NCBI RefSeq assembly: GCF_020497125.1
Contig: NC_059074.1
Location: 193,844,915-193,908,914 of the forward strand
DNA length: 64,000 nucleotides
Reading direction: 5' to 3'
Origin: Mauremys mutica
Lineage: Eukaryota; Chordata; Testudines; Geoemydidae
The position numbers and the translations under genes are program-made. Numbering within the stretch: the stretch's first letter is position 1; each line of letters begins with the position of its first letter. This document shows, one piece after another, positions 10,963-23,492 of the stretch. Below the pieces are notes generated by a model. It was not told where the DNA came from, did not search any database, and saw only the letters and a list, made by a program, of their open reading frames with translations.

Positions 10963-13900
10963 ATGCTGAGTCCAAGGTCTGCTCTGAGTGAATTCATCAG
11001 CTTACAACTAAAAACTGAGGAGTTATATTTATCTTCTAGCTCACAGTTATTAATTGTAAAATAATTATTTCCTCAAGGAAAAGCTTTAATTCTTCAAGTT
11101 AACAGTACAGTTACATCTGTTTGCAGTAAATATTTCAAAGTGACGTGGGTGAGGAAAAAAAGCCTTACATGAGTTCAATACAACTATTCCCAAGCATATG
11201 TTCATAAAATATTATTCAGGGAAGATTAATTGAAGTACTGATGAAAATGTAATATTTGTTCGCAATGCCAAGGATGTTACTCAAAATCGTGAAACTTTCT
11301 CTTTAAACTATTCCCTTTCTGTCTAGTTCAGATAGATTGTTTCAGTGAAGGGGATTTCAGCTAAATGTGACCAGGACTTTTTTTAAGCCCCCCCCCCCCC
11401 AATGGCAAAAATTGACCATTAACTAAGGATTAGCTCATACATTGAACAATGTAGTAAAGTATTTTTATGGCACTACTTCCAGCAGTTTAAAAGACTACAA
11501 TTCAGGATATCTAAAGCTGAGAATAAAAAAATAAAATGGAAATGTTGATATATCTTTAAACAATAAAAAAAATTACAACTGATTGCAAAAGTGCCAAAAG
11601 CTGACATTTACTCGGAAATTGTTCCCCTAGTCTAAGTATGAAATACTGTAAGTAATTAGCTCATAATAATTACCCAATCCTTATTATTTTGCTTTTAGAA
11701 TATTTGTTTAAGGTTAGGTTACTAAAATTCCAAATACTGGGGGCTGCTGTCACGGCTCTTTATCCAAATGAATCGTAGTCTCTTGTAAACAGTTCTGTGA
11801 TCTGATTTCCATTGGGACAGAAGTTGTAAAAGGCCAGGGATTTGCAATGGATTTACACGTATACTGTTTCAGTTAAGTTACCAAGGTCGACTTAACAGCC
11901 CTTTTCCTCAGTCTTAAATACATTTGCCACCCAGCCTCTTTATACCATATTCAAGGAAATGGGCGATGGGATTGTAAAGGGTGCTTGAACTTCAGTGGAA
12001 ACTCCAATTTACATTCTTTTAGCAGTCGGTGGGATTTTTTTTTTAAACAAGCTTTGTTGAGTTGTTAGAAAACTGATTCTTGCTAATATGTAGGCCATAA
12101 TCAGGATGCGGATTTCTTTGAGTTTTGAAAAGGTCATTCTGCTTACATGATGTTAGAAAGCACTAGAGTATAATACTTGTAACTATATTGAACCAGAGAT
12201 ATTAGCACAGTGCTCGGAAACCCTAGTTTTGTCCTCAGGAAAAATAGATCAGAATAGAGATCCACTATCGTAGACAGGCCTTTTTAAAGGAAAGTAACTC
12301 TGGTCTCAGTACAGAACAAACAAATATTAAGGGTGTTCTATTCACTTCTCTTTTCAGTGGAGTTTAAATACTTTGAGTTATGATGATTTGATAGAAATGT
12401 ACTGATAATAAAGGTAAGTGAGATTCATAGTTAATCCACAAGTCTAAATGACTGGCTTGATTGTCTTATTCACTTGGCAAACAATTACTTTTCTAAATGT
12501 TATTTCAGCCAAAGATATAATTTCTTTAACACAGCAGAAAGAATCAGATTAAAATATAACACAGAAGCAGTACTTACCTCAGACTGATTAATATGCTTAT
12601 GCTGTTACCATGCCACCATTCTTAAAAGCATGAAGATATGCTTTTCTACATTCGTCTATATATATTGATACCTCCTGTGTGCCAGGAAAACCTCTTTGAT
12701 TATTCACACTAAACCATTGCTTAAGTGGTATGAATTTCTCAGGACTGCACTTTTCATAATCAAGTAATAAATTCTAGGATTAATCATAAGCGGCACTGTC
12801 TTTCCTATGTGATGTGCAAAGGGATTCATCAGGAGTTTCTCTAACCCTATTAAAAATAAAACACCTAAGTAATTAAAGATGCATACTTCAACTCAAATAA
12901 AAGTTCAATTCATAGAGTCATAATGGAGATTGAAATCTATGTAGTACTTTTCTTGGAGACACATCATATTGCGTGCTGTATTGTTACCCATTTCTGTACA
13001 AAATGAACTTATGCATGATTCAATTTTCATTAAACTGTGCTCCTCTTTCAACTAAGGAATGTTCAACAGGTAAAAATAAAGTACCATTGAAATGAGGATA
13101 GTATTTTTCTTCATTTGGCAGCCAGACTGGGATTGTCTAAGGAGGGGAGTACACTGATGTTATACAACCAGGAAGATTTCCTTTATCTGTGTGGCATCTT
13201 TCAGAACTAGAACAATCAGCTCTGAGCAAGTGACGTCTGAGCTGGGCTTTGAACTTGCAATGAATACATGAAACTATAAGATCTACAGAGTATTCCTCAG
13301 CACTCCGCAGCCTGAAATGACAACATTCTTTAAAACTGTGCATGCAGTGTAACCTAATTCTTTTGTATTCATGTTACCATACCATTGGCTTAAACATTGC
13401 ATTTTTAAGCCAAACGGCAAAACTAATCTATCATAAGGCTTTTCCAGGTGAGATTTATTATAGATCACTTTCTAGTCAGTGTGTTCTATGCACATGTGTA
13501 TACCATATTCATCTTATTATTATCCAGCTGAAAAATTCCCAGTGTGTGCAACGCCTGAGATATAATAGCGGGCATGCCAACAGAATATGACACTTATGCT
13601 AATCTGCACCCTGCTGTGGAAAAACATACACAAGGATTCCATTACCACATTCATTAGGCTGCAGTGCACTTCATCCTGAATAGGGATTATGAACTATAAT
13701 AGACTGAAAACAGTTGATTGAACCCACTTAGCCAAATCTCTATGACATTAGCCAAATATTTCAGTATAAGGAAGAGTAGGAGTTGAACCCTTTCATAGTT
13801 CTTTTAAAAAAAGTTTGGAAGTGTCAAATTTAAAGACAGTGAAGGTCATGATAACACGTTGTGCTGATATGGTGCTTTACATGTCTAAGGTGCAGTACAA

Positions 13901-16900
13901 ATAGAATTAAAAGGAATGTGACATAGACAGTATTGGGGACTTTTTGTACATGTGCATTATCTATTATTTGGTTTGGAAAGACTGCTCGAAGCATGTTATC
14001 AAATTCTCTGTGCACCTGTTATAAAGCTTTTTGGCACTTGAAAAAGAGATTTCTACGCTGATGGCACATGTAGCTTGGGCTTACAGTGACATCATTATGC
14101 AGCTTAAATGGTAATTAGAATCAGATGAAAAAAGAGGTTGTCCAGTTCTGTATTCAAGTTTCCTAAATTTGCTTTGAGTTTATATTCAATTTTTGGTTCC
14201 ACAGGATACAGTTGCTCCCTGACAGCCTGTCTTTGTTGGCAGAAAACTGAAGTCAAAGTATTTAAAATATTGTCAGAAATAATAGAGACTGGAATACACA
14301 TCAGCGCTCATGAAATGCTATGGAATTTGGTCGTGACCAACAGGGAAAAAAAGGGGGGAATTAAATCTCCTCTATGTATAAGATTCAAAAGATAATAATA
14401 AAAAAACCTTCTGTGCTTACATTTGCTCATTGCTAGGAATTTCTTGTTTGTGCATTTCCTTTTAATGTAGCAACTAAACAGGAAGTTCCTGCTAGCAGCA
14501 CCATAATGTAACTAAAGGGACAATATCCAAAAAAGAGCTGCAGACCAGGAACTGCTGACAGCATTCTGCTTAAGAAAGAAAGATTAAATAATGTGATGTA
14601 TTCAGTACCTCCAAACCTCATTCTTCTTTAATTCCTATAACCCACATTCAGTAGCCCTTACTCAGAGCCCTTACACTGATCTCAGTAATACTGGTGTAAG
14701 ACTGGAATTAGTCCACACTGATGTAAGTGACAACGTACTCTGGTCTACTGTCCTTAGGGAAAATTATTGACTTCTGGATTTGGCACTATTCTTCATGAGG
14801 AAAAGTGTTTCTAGAAGGTTGTCCTTCCTGGTTTTCTAACTCCTTGTCTGAAAATGAATACACACAGCTCCCCTATCCTGTAAGATGCTCAGCACCACCT
14901 GAGAGGCTGACTTCACAGGATCAGGTCCTTTGACTGTAGTCCCAATCTTCCTTGAGAGAGTTTTATCATTGGCTCCAACAGGAGGCAGTTTGGGCCCCAT
15001 ATAAAATATCCAGAGGAAGAACAACAAATATTCTATAAACTCTCTTGAAGGAAATGGAACTCCCGGAGACTGTATGAAGAAAACAGTCTTATTAAGTGAT
15101 AAAAGCACTTAATTTGCCAGTGAGGAAGGACAAACTTCTGGGATGATTTTATTTGTTATTTGTATTGTGGCTCAGCTTATATTTTTCAGCTGTGAAAGAT
15201 AACTGGAAGCATCAAACAGGTTGAACGAGGCACTGTTTTCTTGCTACAGGAACATGGCCCTTTGCACTGAGATTGTAATACAATCCATCCTCTCTGGGAC
15301 TGCAAATGCTACAGTGCAAAACTGTGTTTGAAAACCTCTTTTATCATTCATCGTCTCCAGACTGAAATCATTTTTGACAACCTCTGCAGAAAACAAGCAG
15401 CTTTCTGGCTACTGGCGAGCCGATTAAAGGGAGGAAACACATGTTCACTGTCAGACGGAGCCCCTGGAGAAAGCATTGACAACCTTTTAACCTCCTTTCC
15501 CAGTGAAAGTGCCCAAATGTTTCTCTGGAACAAAACCCCAGCATTGTTTTAAGCATCTTTTCATTTAATGTACTATGGTTTTCAAGATATGTTAAAAATC
15601 AAAGGAATTCCATTTTAGCATGGACATTTCAAAACCAGTTCAATTCCAGTTTGAATGGTCATGCAAATGGTGGCATTAATTGGGAATATCTTTTTCTGAA
15701 CTTTCTTTCTTTCTAACTGTTTGACCACAGTTTAAATACCAACACATTGAAAAGTTCACTAACCTCTACAGTGATTTCGCAAAACAAGCCAAGAAGCCGC
15801 AGGAGTGAAAGTTTCTGAACAGTAGGAAGGCTGACTAGCAGACATTATTAGCACTCTGAGCATTAAAATCTGGCCATGGAAACTTTTGTGAGCTACAAGA
15901 TGATGAGGCAGGAAGTGCCACACATTACTTATGTATTTGTTATCAAGGGAAACTGTTTCCACTGCATTCAATCATCAGCAAGAGGGAAAAAATAAATTTT
16001 CTACTAGAAGTAAAATAAGGATCTTTTTCTAAGAATTGTTTTCCAATGTGATTGGTCTAACTCCTTCTTTGTAGTTATAAATGTACAGTTGGAGTTTCTT
16101 TAACATTTAACCTTGCTATTTTTACCTTAATATCAGCAGCTGGAATAGTTCTGTCTGTTTTGATAAAATGATATTTTTCCAAGTTGCATATTTGCTTTTA
16201 CAGCTGAAAGGAACAGTTCCAGTTAAAGTAAGTTCTGTAAAACTGCAGCAGTTTAAGCTGCCTGGATGAGGAGTATATTCTTTGGTTAAATGTTTCCCTA
16301 AGTAACTGCACAGGGCACCGTCCGATGATGCATAATATCTGCTAATGAAAGATAAAAGACTGCACACTCCAGGGTATAAAGTTCCATGTGAATTTGGTAT
16401 TCCTTTCTCTAATGCATTATTCCAGCAGTGTTCAATAGCACCACTACAGCTGAAGTTGTATTGGCTTTCATGAGGACTGCAATTTGTCCAGAGCGGGGAA
16501 AATCTTTAATGCTGAAACTTAGCTTCCAAAGCCTCAGCACAGAAATACTTTCTCTTTTTTTTCTCTTTTTTTTTTAAAGATTTTTTTTTCTGTTTTCAGT
16601 AATAGTCATAATAGGAGCACTGAGTTCAAAATGCATCCACAAAGCATCAGTGGCTCTTGTGAATTTGGTTCATGTCAACAAACTGTAGAAGTTTTTTGCT
16701 CTCCCTGGATTTGGTTGCGGTGCAGGATGTATTCAGATCTGAACTGCTCTTCAGGATGTCAGAGTTTTAACCTGGCTCATTGGGATAAGTTGCATAGAGG
16801 AAGTCACATGTTACATTATTTCTCCTGTGGCCCTGATTGGCTGAACCTGTCTCCTGTGATCAAGGAGGCAGGGGTCAACCCAGCTTAGCAGTAGTGATTT

Positions 16901-17555
16901 GTACTTGGTTGAACGTCAATGGGACTTGTACTCCTAAGGCACTTAGGTGGTTTTGAAAATCTCACTCAGAGAGAAACGGTGCATTTTAGTTGAACACCCT
17001 GCACTACCTGGATAAACCAAACCAACATCATCTTCTAACCTGTTTGTGTCTTACTCTGGAAGACATGCCTATCTAATGTAATTCTCCCCAGGTGTACAAA
17101 ATGGTCTAATTCTTATTTTATATTTTGAGTCATCTAATTATATCTCAGCTTTAAAGAAGAAAATTTCCCTGAGATCAGAGTTGTTTAATAAAGGAAACAG
17201 AAGAAAGGCCTTATGTGTATATCTCTGACAGCTGCCTATTTGCTATTATAAAAGTAGCTGACTATAAGAAAGGGCAATTGGACTCCTTGAGATCAGAGTT
17301 CTACTGCAGTACCAGAGCCACAGCTTAGTCCCACTTTTAGTTCCATCAAACAGGTGTGAACTCATGCAAATGGGCACAAACCCATCAAATCCAAACCGTA
17401 TTTAAGGGTTCACACTGAGATCTGACCATGGGAAAACACAATTTTTATCATTTCACAAATCTGAACAGGGATCGTTTCGAACTCCAGGGTAAGCAAATCA
17501 GCTCTCATACATAAACTTGTAAACTCCCTTAGAACAGAACTTGGAACAGTTTGCA
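10963..17555. other. Long AT-rich non-coding stretch
   Basis: No gene, RNA gene or clear mobile element was recognised over about 6.6 kb. Open frames are short and shadow-like. A C-homopolymer lies at 11390-11400 and T-rich tracts near 16550-16590. The low repeat density compared with the rest of the window is compatible with conserved non-coding or simply old unique sequence. This cannot be told apart without an alignment. Confidence 0.5.
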
Positions 17556-17559
17556 GAGC

Positions 17560-17830
17560 TGTAATAAAATAATACTTAGAACTTATATAGTAGTCTTTAT
17601 GGTCAAAATGCTGTAAAATATGAAATATTAATACCTGGCACTTCTAGATAGACCTTACAGCAATTTCCAAGGAGCTAAATATAATTATTCCTATTTTACA
17701 GACAGGAAAACAGAGGCACAGAGTGATGAAATGACTTGCTCAACATCACTCAGCACACCAGTGGCAGAATCAAGAATAGAATCCAGATCTCCGGAGCCCT
17801 AATCCAGTGCGCTAGCAACTGCTTCTTTGT
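17560..17830 (+). mobile_element. MIR/L3-like ancient repeat
   Basis: CCTATTTTACAGACAGGAAA, CAGAGGCACAGAGTGATGAA, ATGACTTGCTCAACATCACT, CAGTGGCAGAATCAAGAATA and AATCCAGTGCGCTAGCAACT occur in the order of the conserved MIR/L2-like core and its 3' part. The 5' part (ATACTTAGAACTTATATAGT) resembles the usual upstream 'acttatatagcgc' motif. Best preserved old SINE/LINE-type repeat in the window. Confidence 0.78.
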
Positions 17831-18199
17831 AAAACATAGAAATAATGTAATGTTATTAAAAAGATGATAATACAATGAAGTATAGGAATAAAAAGCACAT
17901 ATTTGACATTAAAAAGTCAACCCTTGCCTCAGTTATATATGAGATAACAAAGTCTGTGCCATCAGAGTAGGAAACCAGTGTTGTTCTGCAGATATCTCTG
18001 GGTGGTAACTATTGGCAAATGTTACTTTTTAAATGATAACCACTGTAACTAAAAATAAAATTGATGGGAGTACCATGATATATTTGTTAAAGAACAGCAG
18101 CTTTACAGTTTTCTAAATTGATACTTAAAATATTGACCACAATAGCTTCAAAGAAGCATTGCTGGTCAGACAGGCAACAAAATATTTCCAGACACCCTT

Positions 18200-18515
18200 G
18201 TAGGACTGGTTGAAAAATATTATGTCAAATATTTTGATTGCAAATGGCTTTTTTAACCACAAATTTCCATTGTTGTAAAAAAAATGAAAACTTGGACATT
18301 ATAATTTTGGGAGTTTTCAACAAGTGAAGACCCAAAAATTCCTGTATATAACCAACGTTTTTTCTTGTCAGTTGCCAAAAAATGAATATTTTTTGATTTT
18401 CAGTTTTGCAACAAACCCTGCAACATTGCAAAGATAAAAATTCCACCAAACACAGAAAAAGGCTTTTGTTGAAATTATTCACATGAAAATAAATAATTTC
18501 CCAAGCATCTCTAGT
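18200..18515. mobile_element. AT-rich repeat, possibly related to 6305-6618
   Basis: AGGACTGGTTGAAAAATATT on the left and many AAAATTT-type tracts inside suggest the same class of AT-rich foldback element. Ends are not clear and the assignment is tentative. Confidence 0.35.
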
Positions 18516-19116
18516 GTCTTGTGCTATAACAATTAGGCTGAAAATTTAATAATGTTGCAAAACTGAACCCTCGCAGATAACCCCAGTGGTTCTAAAACAC
18601 CAAGTGCTGAAAGTGTTGCATTTAGCTACTGGCCAGCATTGGGAGCCAAGGAGAGTCGCATTGCCTCAGGTGGAGTTCTGTGAGGAATTCTACCTCAGGA
18701 AACACAGTCCTTCCTCAAGCAGCACAATGAACAGGAGGATAGTGCAGACTGTGAGGAGGCTGAAGCTTCTCCATCATTGCACCCAGCTTGCTTTGCCAAG
18801 ATCCCACCTCCCGTTCATTCCTTTTGAGGTGATATCTTCCCCCAGAGGCCCACTGAGGGAGCAGTCTCTGCACTCCCCATAGCACAGGGAATACAATTGT
18901 TAAAAGCCCTTCAGTTAACATGCAAGGTGGGTGAGGGTCCCTCCTCATGTGGCTCCCCCCATTGGCCATGAAAGGCCTACTCACAATCTGGTCCCAAGCC
19001 ACAAAGACTATAGAGCACATCACTGTGCTCATGATAACAGAACTACAATTTGCTCAACTCCCTCTCCTGACGTGAGAAATCACCCTTAAAATTAGTAGGT
19101 TAGATCTGGGGTTAAG
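18516..19116. other. Non-coding flank of the LTR element
   Basis: Overlapping open frames on both strands (18586-18882 plus, 18715-19032 minus) have no recognisable motif. Nothing else was seen. Confidence 0.4.
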
Positions 19117-19558
19117 TGTAACAGGGATGGCACCCACCTCTCACTAGTGCCTCCTCTGGTTGGGTGTGTCTGCGTTATTTCAGTAAGTAGTCCTGGCCAC
19201 AGCCCTGCTAGCAAATTATTTTTGGCTCAGTCCTAGCAGCCAGCCAGGAGTCTCTTGCTCCCCCAGTCCCTGCCAGCAGACTTAGCTGTCTGTAGTCCTG
19301 CTGCTCTTCCACCCAGGTATGCAGTCCTTTCTTCTCAGCTCCAAGCAGCAACTAACTGCTGATCTGTTCTGCAGCTCCTTTTTATAGGGTCCTCCTGGCC
19401 TTTGATTGGCCGTTCCAGCAGCCCCTCTGATTGGTTACTTCCTCACAACCACTCTAGGCTGCTTGGAGGACTTCTCCATTGCTCCTTTCCTGGGATGGGT
19501 GTGGCAGAACCCTGAGGCCTCCAGCAGGGGGCCTTTGGGCCTAGTCCACCCCATCACA
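19117..19558 (-). repeat. 3' LTR of the minus-strand retroelement
   Basis: 442 bp, closely similar to 25184-25691 over most of its length. The shared run includes the whole of 19400-19558, where both LTRs give the same short shadow frame. It lacks about 70 bp present in the other LTR, where an extra copy of the CAGCCAGCCAGGAG segment lies. A minus-strand TATA-like box is at 19379-19386. Confidence 0.85.
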
Positions 19559-19571
19559 TCCCTCCCCTCCC
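19559..19571 (-). promoter_or_regulatory. Polypurine tract
   Basis: On the minus strand the bases directly before the 3' LTR read GGGAGGGGAGGGA. A purine run touching the LTR start is where plus-strand DNA synthesis is primed in LTR retroelements, and it fixes the element's orientation. Confidence 0.75.
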
Positions 19572-19749
19572 GAATAGGATTGGGGTGATAGTTCTACTAC
19601 TGTCTCTTGTCCTGCTTTAGCAGGGTCTTCTTTCCCCAACCTCTCTGCCTCAAGAGTGTTTTTCTCTGTCCTTTTGCCCTCTTTGTCAGGGTCTACTGTC
19701 CTAGGTCTCTCTTGCCTGGAGAGCATTTAAGAGCCCTTTCATTTCACCT

Positions 19750-19867
19750 TCACCTCCTGGACTTCAGGGTCGCTGCATGCCACAGCTTGTCCATCCCTGT
19801 ACGCCAAGCCTCCACTTCCATCTCGAGGTCATATACTAAGTGAATCAGGCTCATTTTCTCCTTCTAA
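19750..19867 (-). pseudogene. Downstream remnant of the gag-like frame
   Basis: This is the continuation of the gag-like sequence on the far side of the nested transposon. After removal of the transposon the frame runs on briefly and needs a one-base shift to reach a second acidic, helical-looking stretch (residues such as DLEMEVEAWRTGMDKLW), then stops at 19750-19752. The frame is broken both by the insertion and by at least one indel. Function in the family: structural Gag protein, inferred only from position next to the primer site and from coiled-coil-like composition. Confidence 0.5.
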
Positions 19868-19883
19868 GGCCTTGTCTACACTA
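19868..19883 (+). repeat. Left terminal inverted repeat of the Harbinger element
   Basis: GGCCTTGTCTACACTA; 15 of 16 bases match the reverse complement of 24779-24794. The TAA trinucleotide precedes it at 19865-19867. Confidence 0.88.
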
Positions 19884-19888
19884 CAGGA

Positions 19889-20010
19889 CTATTTCGAATC
19901 TACTTAATTCGAATTTGTGGATTCGACCTTATGAAGTCGAATTTGTGTATCCATACTAAATACACTAATTCGAACTTCTGAGTCCACATTAACGGGGCCG
20001 GCGTCGACTT
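19889..20010. promoter_or_regulatory. Left subterminal TTCGAA motif cluster
   Basis: TTCGAAT, TTCGAATTT, TTCGAACTT and TTTCGAAGC, plus near-matches (ATTCGACC, GTCGAATTT), lie within about 120 bp. A matching cluster lies at the other end. Repeated subterminal motifs are typical binding sites for transposase or accessory proteins; their use here is inferred. Confidence 0.55.
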
Positions 20011-20222
20011 TCGAAGCGGTGCACTGTGGGAAGCTATCCCACAGTTCCCGCAGTCCCCGCTGCCCATTGGAATGCTGGGTAGAGCCCCCAATGCCTGCTG
20101 GGGGAAAAAATGTGTCGAGGGTGGTTTTGGGTAACTGTCGTCATTGAACCGTCAATCACGCCCTCACTCCCTCCCTCCCTGAAAGCGCCTGCGGGCAATC
20201 TGTTCGTGCACTTTTCTGGTCA

Positions 20223-20675
20223 GTGACAGCGTGGACGCCACAGCACTGCAAGCATGGAGCCCGCTGCGATCCTCGCCGTTTTCTCCTCCTCGCACTTTAT
20301 CGTCCACCTCTTCCACATTCAGCTGCTGAGAAATTGGGCTACTTTTCAATGGTTCTGCAAGCACTGGGGGACCATAGGGGCCTTTTTACCAACATGAACG
20401 TCGTATGGCCGGGCAAGGTTCCTGATGCGTGTGTTCTCAGGAACTGTGGGCTGCTCAGACGCCTGCTGGAAGGTAGTTTCTTCCCGTACCACGAAATAAC
20501 TGTTGTGGATGTGCATTTGCCTATAGTGATCCTTGGTGACCCAGCCTGCCCGCTAATGCACTTGCTCATGAAGCCCTATACAGGCGCCTGGGACAGCAAC
20601 AAGGAACTCTTTAAATACCAGCGAGCAGCGAGCAGCGTGACCTGTGACTGTTCAGTTTCTTTACAGAGAAGCTGA
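20223..20675 (+). pseudogene. PIF/Harbinger transposase remnant (HARBI1-like, DDE superfamily)
   Basis: A 150-codon frame. From about residue 39 it carries FSMVLQALGDHRGLFTNMNV, then VVWPGKVPDACVLRNCGLL and, after residue 85, IVILGDPACPLMHLLMKPYTG. These match the order of conserved blocks in Harbinger transposases: 'D..G.F.....WPG..HD..V...S.L' then 'GD.AYPL...L..PY'. The first block holds the HD/AD-type site and the second a catalytic-type Asp (GDP). The N-terminal helix-turn-helix region and the C-terminal block with the final catalytic acidic residue are missing or garbled. Family length is usually about 350 residues or more, so this is a decayed partial copy. A plus-strand AATAAA follows at 20772-20777. 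Confidence 0.85.
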
Positions 20676-20771
20676 ACCTGCCCCTGTTTCTTTACCCAGT
20701 TACTGTTGACTCTCCTCTTCGGTTAAATACCCCGTTCTCCCCGTTTCCTCCACTTCCAAGACACGTGTAAA

Positions 20772-20777
20772 AATAAA
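20772..20777 (+). terminator. Polyadenylation signal of the transposase gene
   Basis: AATAAA about 100 bp after the end of the transposase frame, in the same orientation. Confidence 0.6.
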
Positions 20778-21345
20778 ATACATGTCACACTGTTACTGAG
20801 GAGAGGTTTCTTTATTCATGACTTTTCGTTAAAGGGTCGAAACTGGAACGCAGAAAAACGGTGGGTAGGGTGTGCGCTGATGTAAAGACCGCCTCTAAAC
20901 TCAAGGAATGACAGGCTCCTGCTCCTACAGCGGTCCGCATTGCCGGACTACTTGTTTCAATGGAGCCTGCCATCCCTCCTTTTTGGGATTCTGTGTGTGG
21001 GGGGCTATGTGGCCTTGTGGCGGAGGAGGACGGATACAGATTCCTCTGCTGCGTGACTCAGCGGTCCAGGACAAGGACCGCTGTATAAGATCTGTAACCG
21101 TCCTCCCCCGCTAAAAAGTCACATCCCCACCGCCCACACAGAACCTGGAAACCACCTCCCATACCGACCACGGTGCCTGCTGACTGCACTGTGTGTGTTA
21201 CCCGCTGCTGATCCGGCCCCCGTGTCTGTACCCTGGGAAAGGTGCCTGTCCTATGCAATTAGCAATGCACTTCCCCACGCACCCCATTCAAACACAGTCT
21301 TCAGTGAAAAAACATGACGGAAACAGTACTTAACAGCAAAGTATT

Positions 21346-21351
21346 TTTATT
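21346..21351 (-). terminator. Polyadenylation signal of the Myb/SANT-type gene
   Basis: AATAAA on the minus strand, about 135 bp past the stop codon at 21484. With 20772-20777 it shows that the two genes of the transposon converge. Confidence 0.6.
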
Positions 21352-21483
21352 ACTTAAGTACACAGTTATGGGATGGGACTGGGATTGGGACTTGTTTGAG
21401 TCCGGAAGGGAAGGACTTATGCAAACGTAGGGTATGAGAGCTTTTGGTTACTTGAGCACTCTGCTGGGGTGCAGTGACAGTAT

Positions 21484-21884
21484 TCACGGCCCAGGGCGGG
21501 CATCCTCCTGGTTATTTAGGGTGAGGGGGGTATGTGACTTTGTTGCGGGGGAGGGCGGTTGCAGAGATACTGCCAGGGGCTCTGTCCTGCAGCGGTCCTG
21601 CAGAACATACACAAGTCGCCGGAGCATGTCCGTTTGCTCCCTCACTAGTACAAGCATTGCTTGAGTCGCCTGCTTGTGTTCCTCACGCCACCTCTCCTCC
21701 CATTCGCTGTGTGAGCGCTGGTACAGAGAGACTTTCTCCCTCCACTGCCTCTGCTGGTCCGCCTCGGCTAGGTAGCAGCCCACACATTCATCGAAAATCG
21801 TGTCCCTTGTCTTTTTCTTTCGCCGCCTAATCTTCGCCAGCCTCTGCGAGGTGGATGCTGTGGAAGGTCTGGAGACAGTGGAAG
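21484..21884 (-). pseudogene. Harbinger Myb/SANT-like accessory protein, exon 2 (C-terminal half)
   Basis: The minus-strand frame runs from 22002 to 21484. A consensus acceptor (CCAATCTCATAG) places the exon start at 21884. The product begins SRPSTASTSQRLAKIRRRKK and contains a basic RRRKKKTRD patch. It then has a helical, coiled-coil-like stretch (EWEERWREEHKQATQAML) and a LREQTDMLRRL-type heptad segment (here VREQTDMLRRLVYVLQD), ending in a proline/serine tail. This order matches the C-terminal half of the Myb/SANT-like proteins paired with Harbinger transposases in turtles. The role in the family is DNA binding and nuclear transport of the transposase. Exon 2 itself is open. Confidence 0.8.
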
Positions 21885-23089
21885 CTATGAGATTGGAAAC
21901 AGTTAGTGCATTCCTTGCAATGATACTTTTTTGCAAACAATTAACTGAGTCTAGGCTGTCTCTGTGAATTTTTTGTTGAGACCCCTGTGCCAGCTGTTGC
22001 ACAAATCATTTGCGCGGTGGATTCTGGGTAAATGTCGCCAGTCATTCCTTCCTCCGGGAAAGCAACGGCAGACAATCATTTCGAGCACGTTTTCCATGAA
22101 ATGCCCTGGCACACGCCATAGCGTGGCAACAATGGACCCTATTTTGCCTTTTGTGTATGTCACCGTATGTGTACTGGATGCCGCTGACAGAGGCGGACCA
22201 GCAGCGCTACACAGCAGCATGCTTTTGCTTTTGCATGACAGCAGCGATGGTTACCAGGCATACTGCACCGTCTACCATACCATGAACTGGTAAGAAGATG
22301 GTAATAAGATGGTCATGGTTACCTGTCCTTTTGCACTGTGCCATTTGGTGCTGTCATAAGTGCCCCTGGTCGATCAGCCAGGGGCGCAAAAGCAAAATTT
22401 GGGAATGACTCCCCGAGTCAATCCCTCCTTTTTGGGTATCTAAAAATAGAATCAGTCCTGCCTAGAATATGGGCAACTGTACTAGAGAACCACTGTATCA
22501 TAGAACCAGAGACCACAGCTGCTCTCTGTCCAATCCTGCATAAATTTTTAGCTGAATGCTATTCACAGGGTGTGCTCCTGAAACAACCCCAGCTGTTCAT
22601 TCCGTTCTTCCCCCAGCCTTCCTGGGTTCCAATACCATTGTCCCCCCACTTGTGTGATGAAGTAATATAGAATGCATGAATAAGACACAGGTAGTCGTTT
22701 GTGAGAAATGAGTGGAAGGAAGCCTCCAGCTGCAATGATAGTCCAGAGATGACATTAAGGGGTGTGGAGGAGGGAGCCACTCATCCCTCTGCTAGTCCAG
22801 GGGCAATTGAATCTTTTCTTTACAATGAAGGGTGGGGGCTGATGGAGCTCAGCCCCCTGTTGCAATGATGAGGACGGTTACCAGCCATACTGCACCATCT
22901 ACCATGAAAAATTAGCACCAGGCGGCCTTGACCGACCTGTCCCAAGCAAGTTGGTATGGTTGTTATGGTTACCAGTCCTTTTGCACTGCCCCATGTGCCA
23001 ATAGGCTGATGATGAGGATGGATTTCCATCTTATTGTACCATCAGCCATCCATAGCGTGGGGGGAGCAAGGATGTTGGTGTTGAGTGCT

Positions 23090-23125
23090 GCAGCAGCGCG
23101 TCTATCTGCAGCAGCGCGTCTATCT
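23090..23125. repeat. 18-bp tandem repeat, two copies
   Basis: Two identical copies of GCAGCAGCGCGTCTATCT, plus the first bases of a third. Confidence 0.95.
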
Positions 23126-23492
23126 GCAGCATTCAGTACAGATACGGTGACATGTAAAAGAGTCAACAGAGGATTGTTTTCCCTTTAATTTCTGGGGGTC
23201 GGGGGGGTGCGTAAATTGCCGAGCTATGCCCCGACCCACCGCGGACACTGTGTTTGACCCTAGAAGCATTTGGAGATCAGCCAAGAATGCAAATGCTTTT
23301 CGGAGACAGCAGGAACTGTGGGATACCTTGCGTCCTCGTTCCCCCATCCCTCCATGAGCGTCCATTTGATTCTTTGGCTTTCCGTTACGCTCGTCACGCA
23401 GCTGCGTGCTGAGTCTGTGCTATGCCGTCTGTCCGTTTATTTATTAAAAATACTTTGGACCAGGCGTAACGTAACATTTCTTCCCCTACTTA

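Noticed and set aside
21534..21830. 98-codon plus-strand frame
   Set aside because: Shadow of exon 2 of the minus-strand Myb/SANT-like gene.
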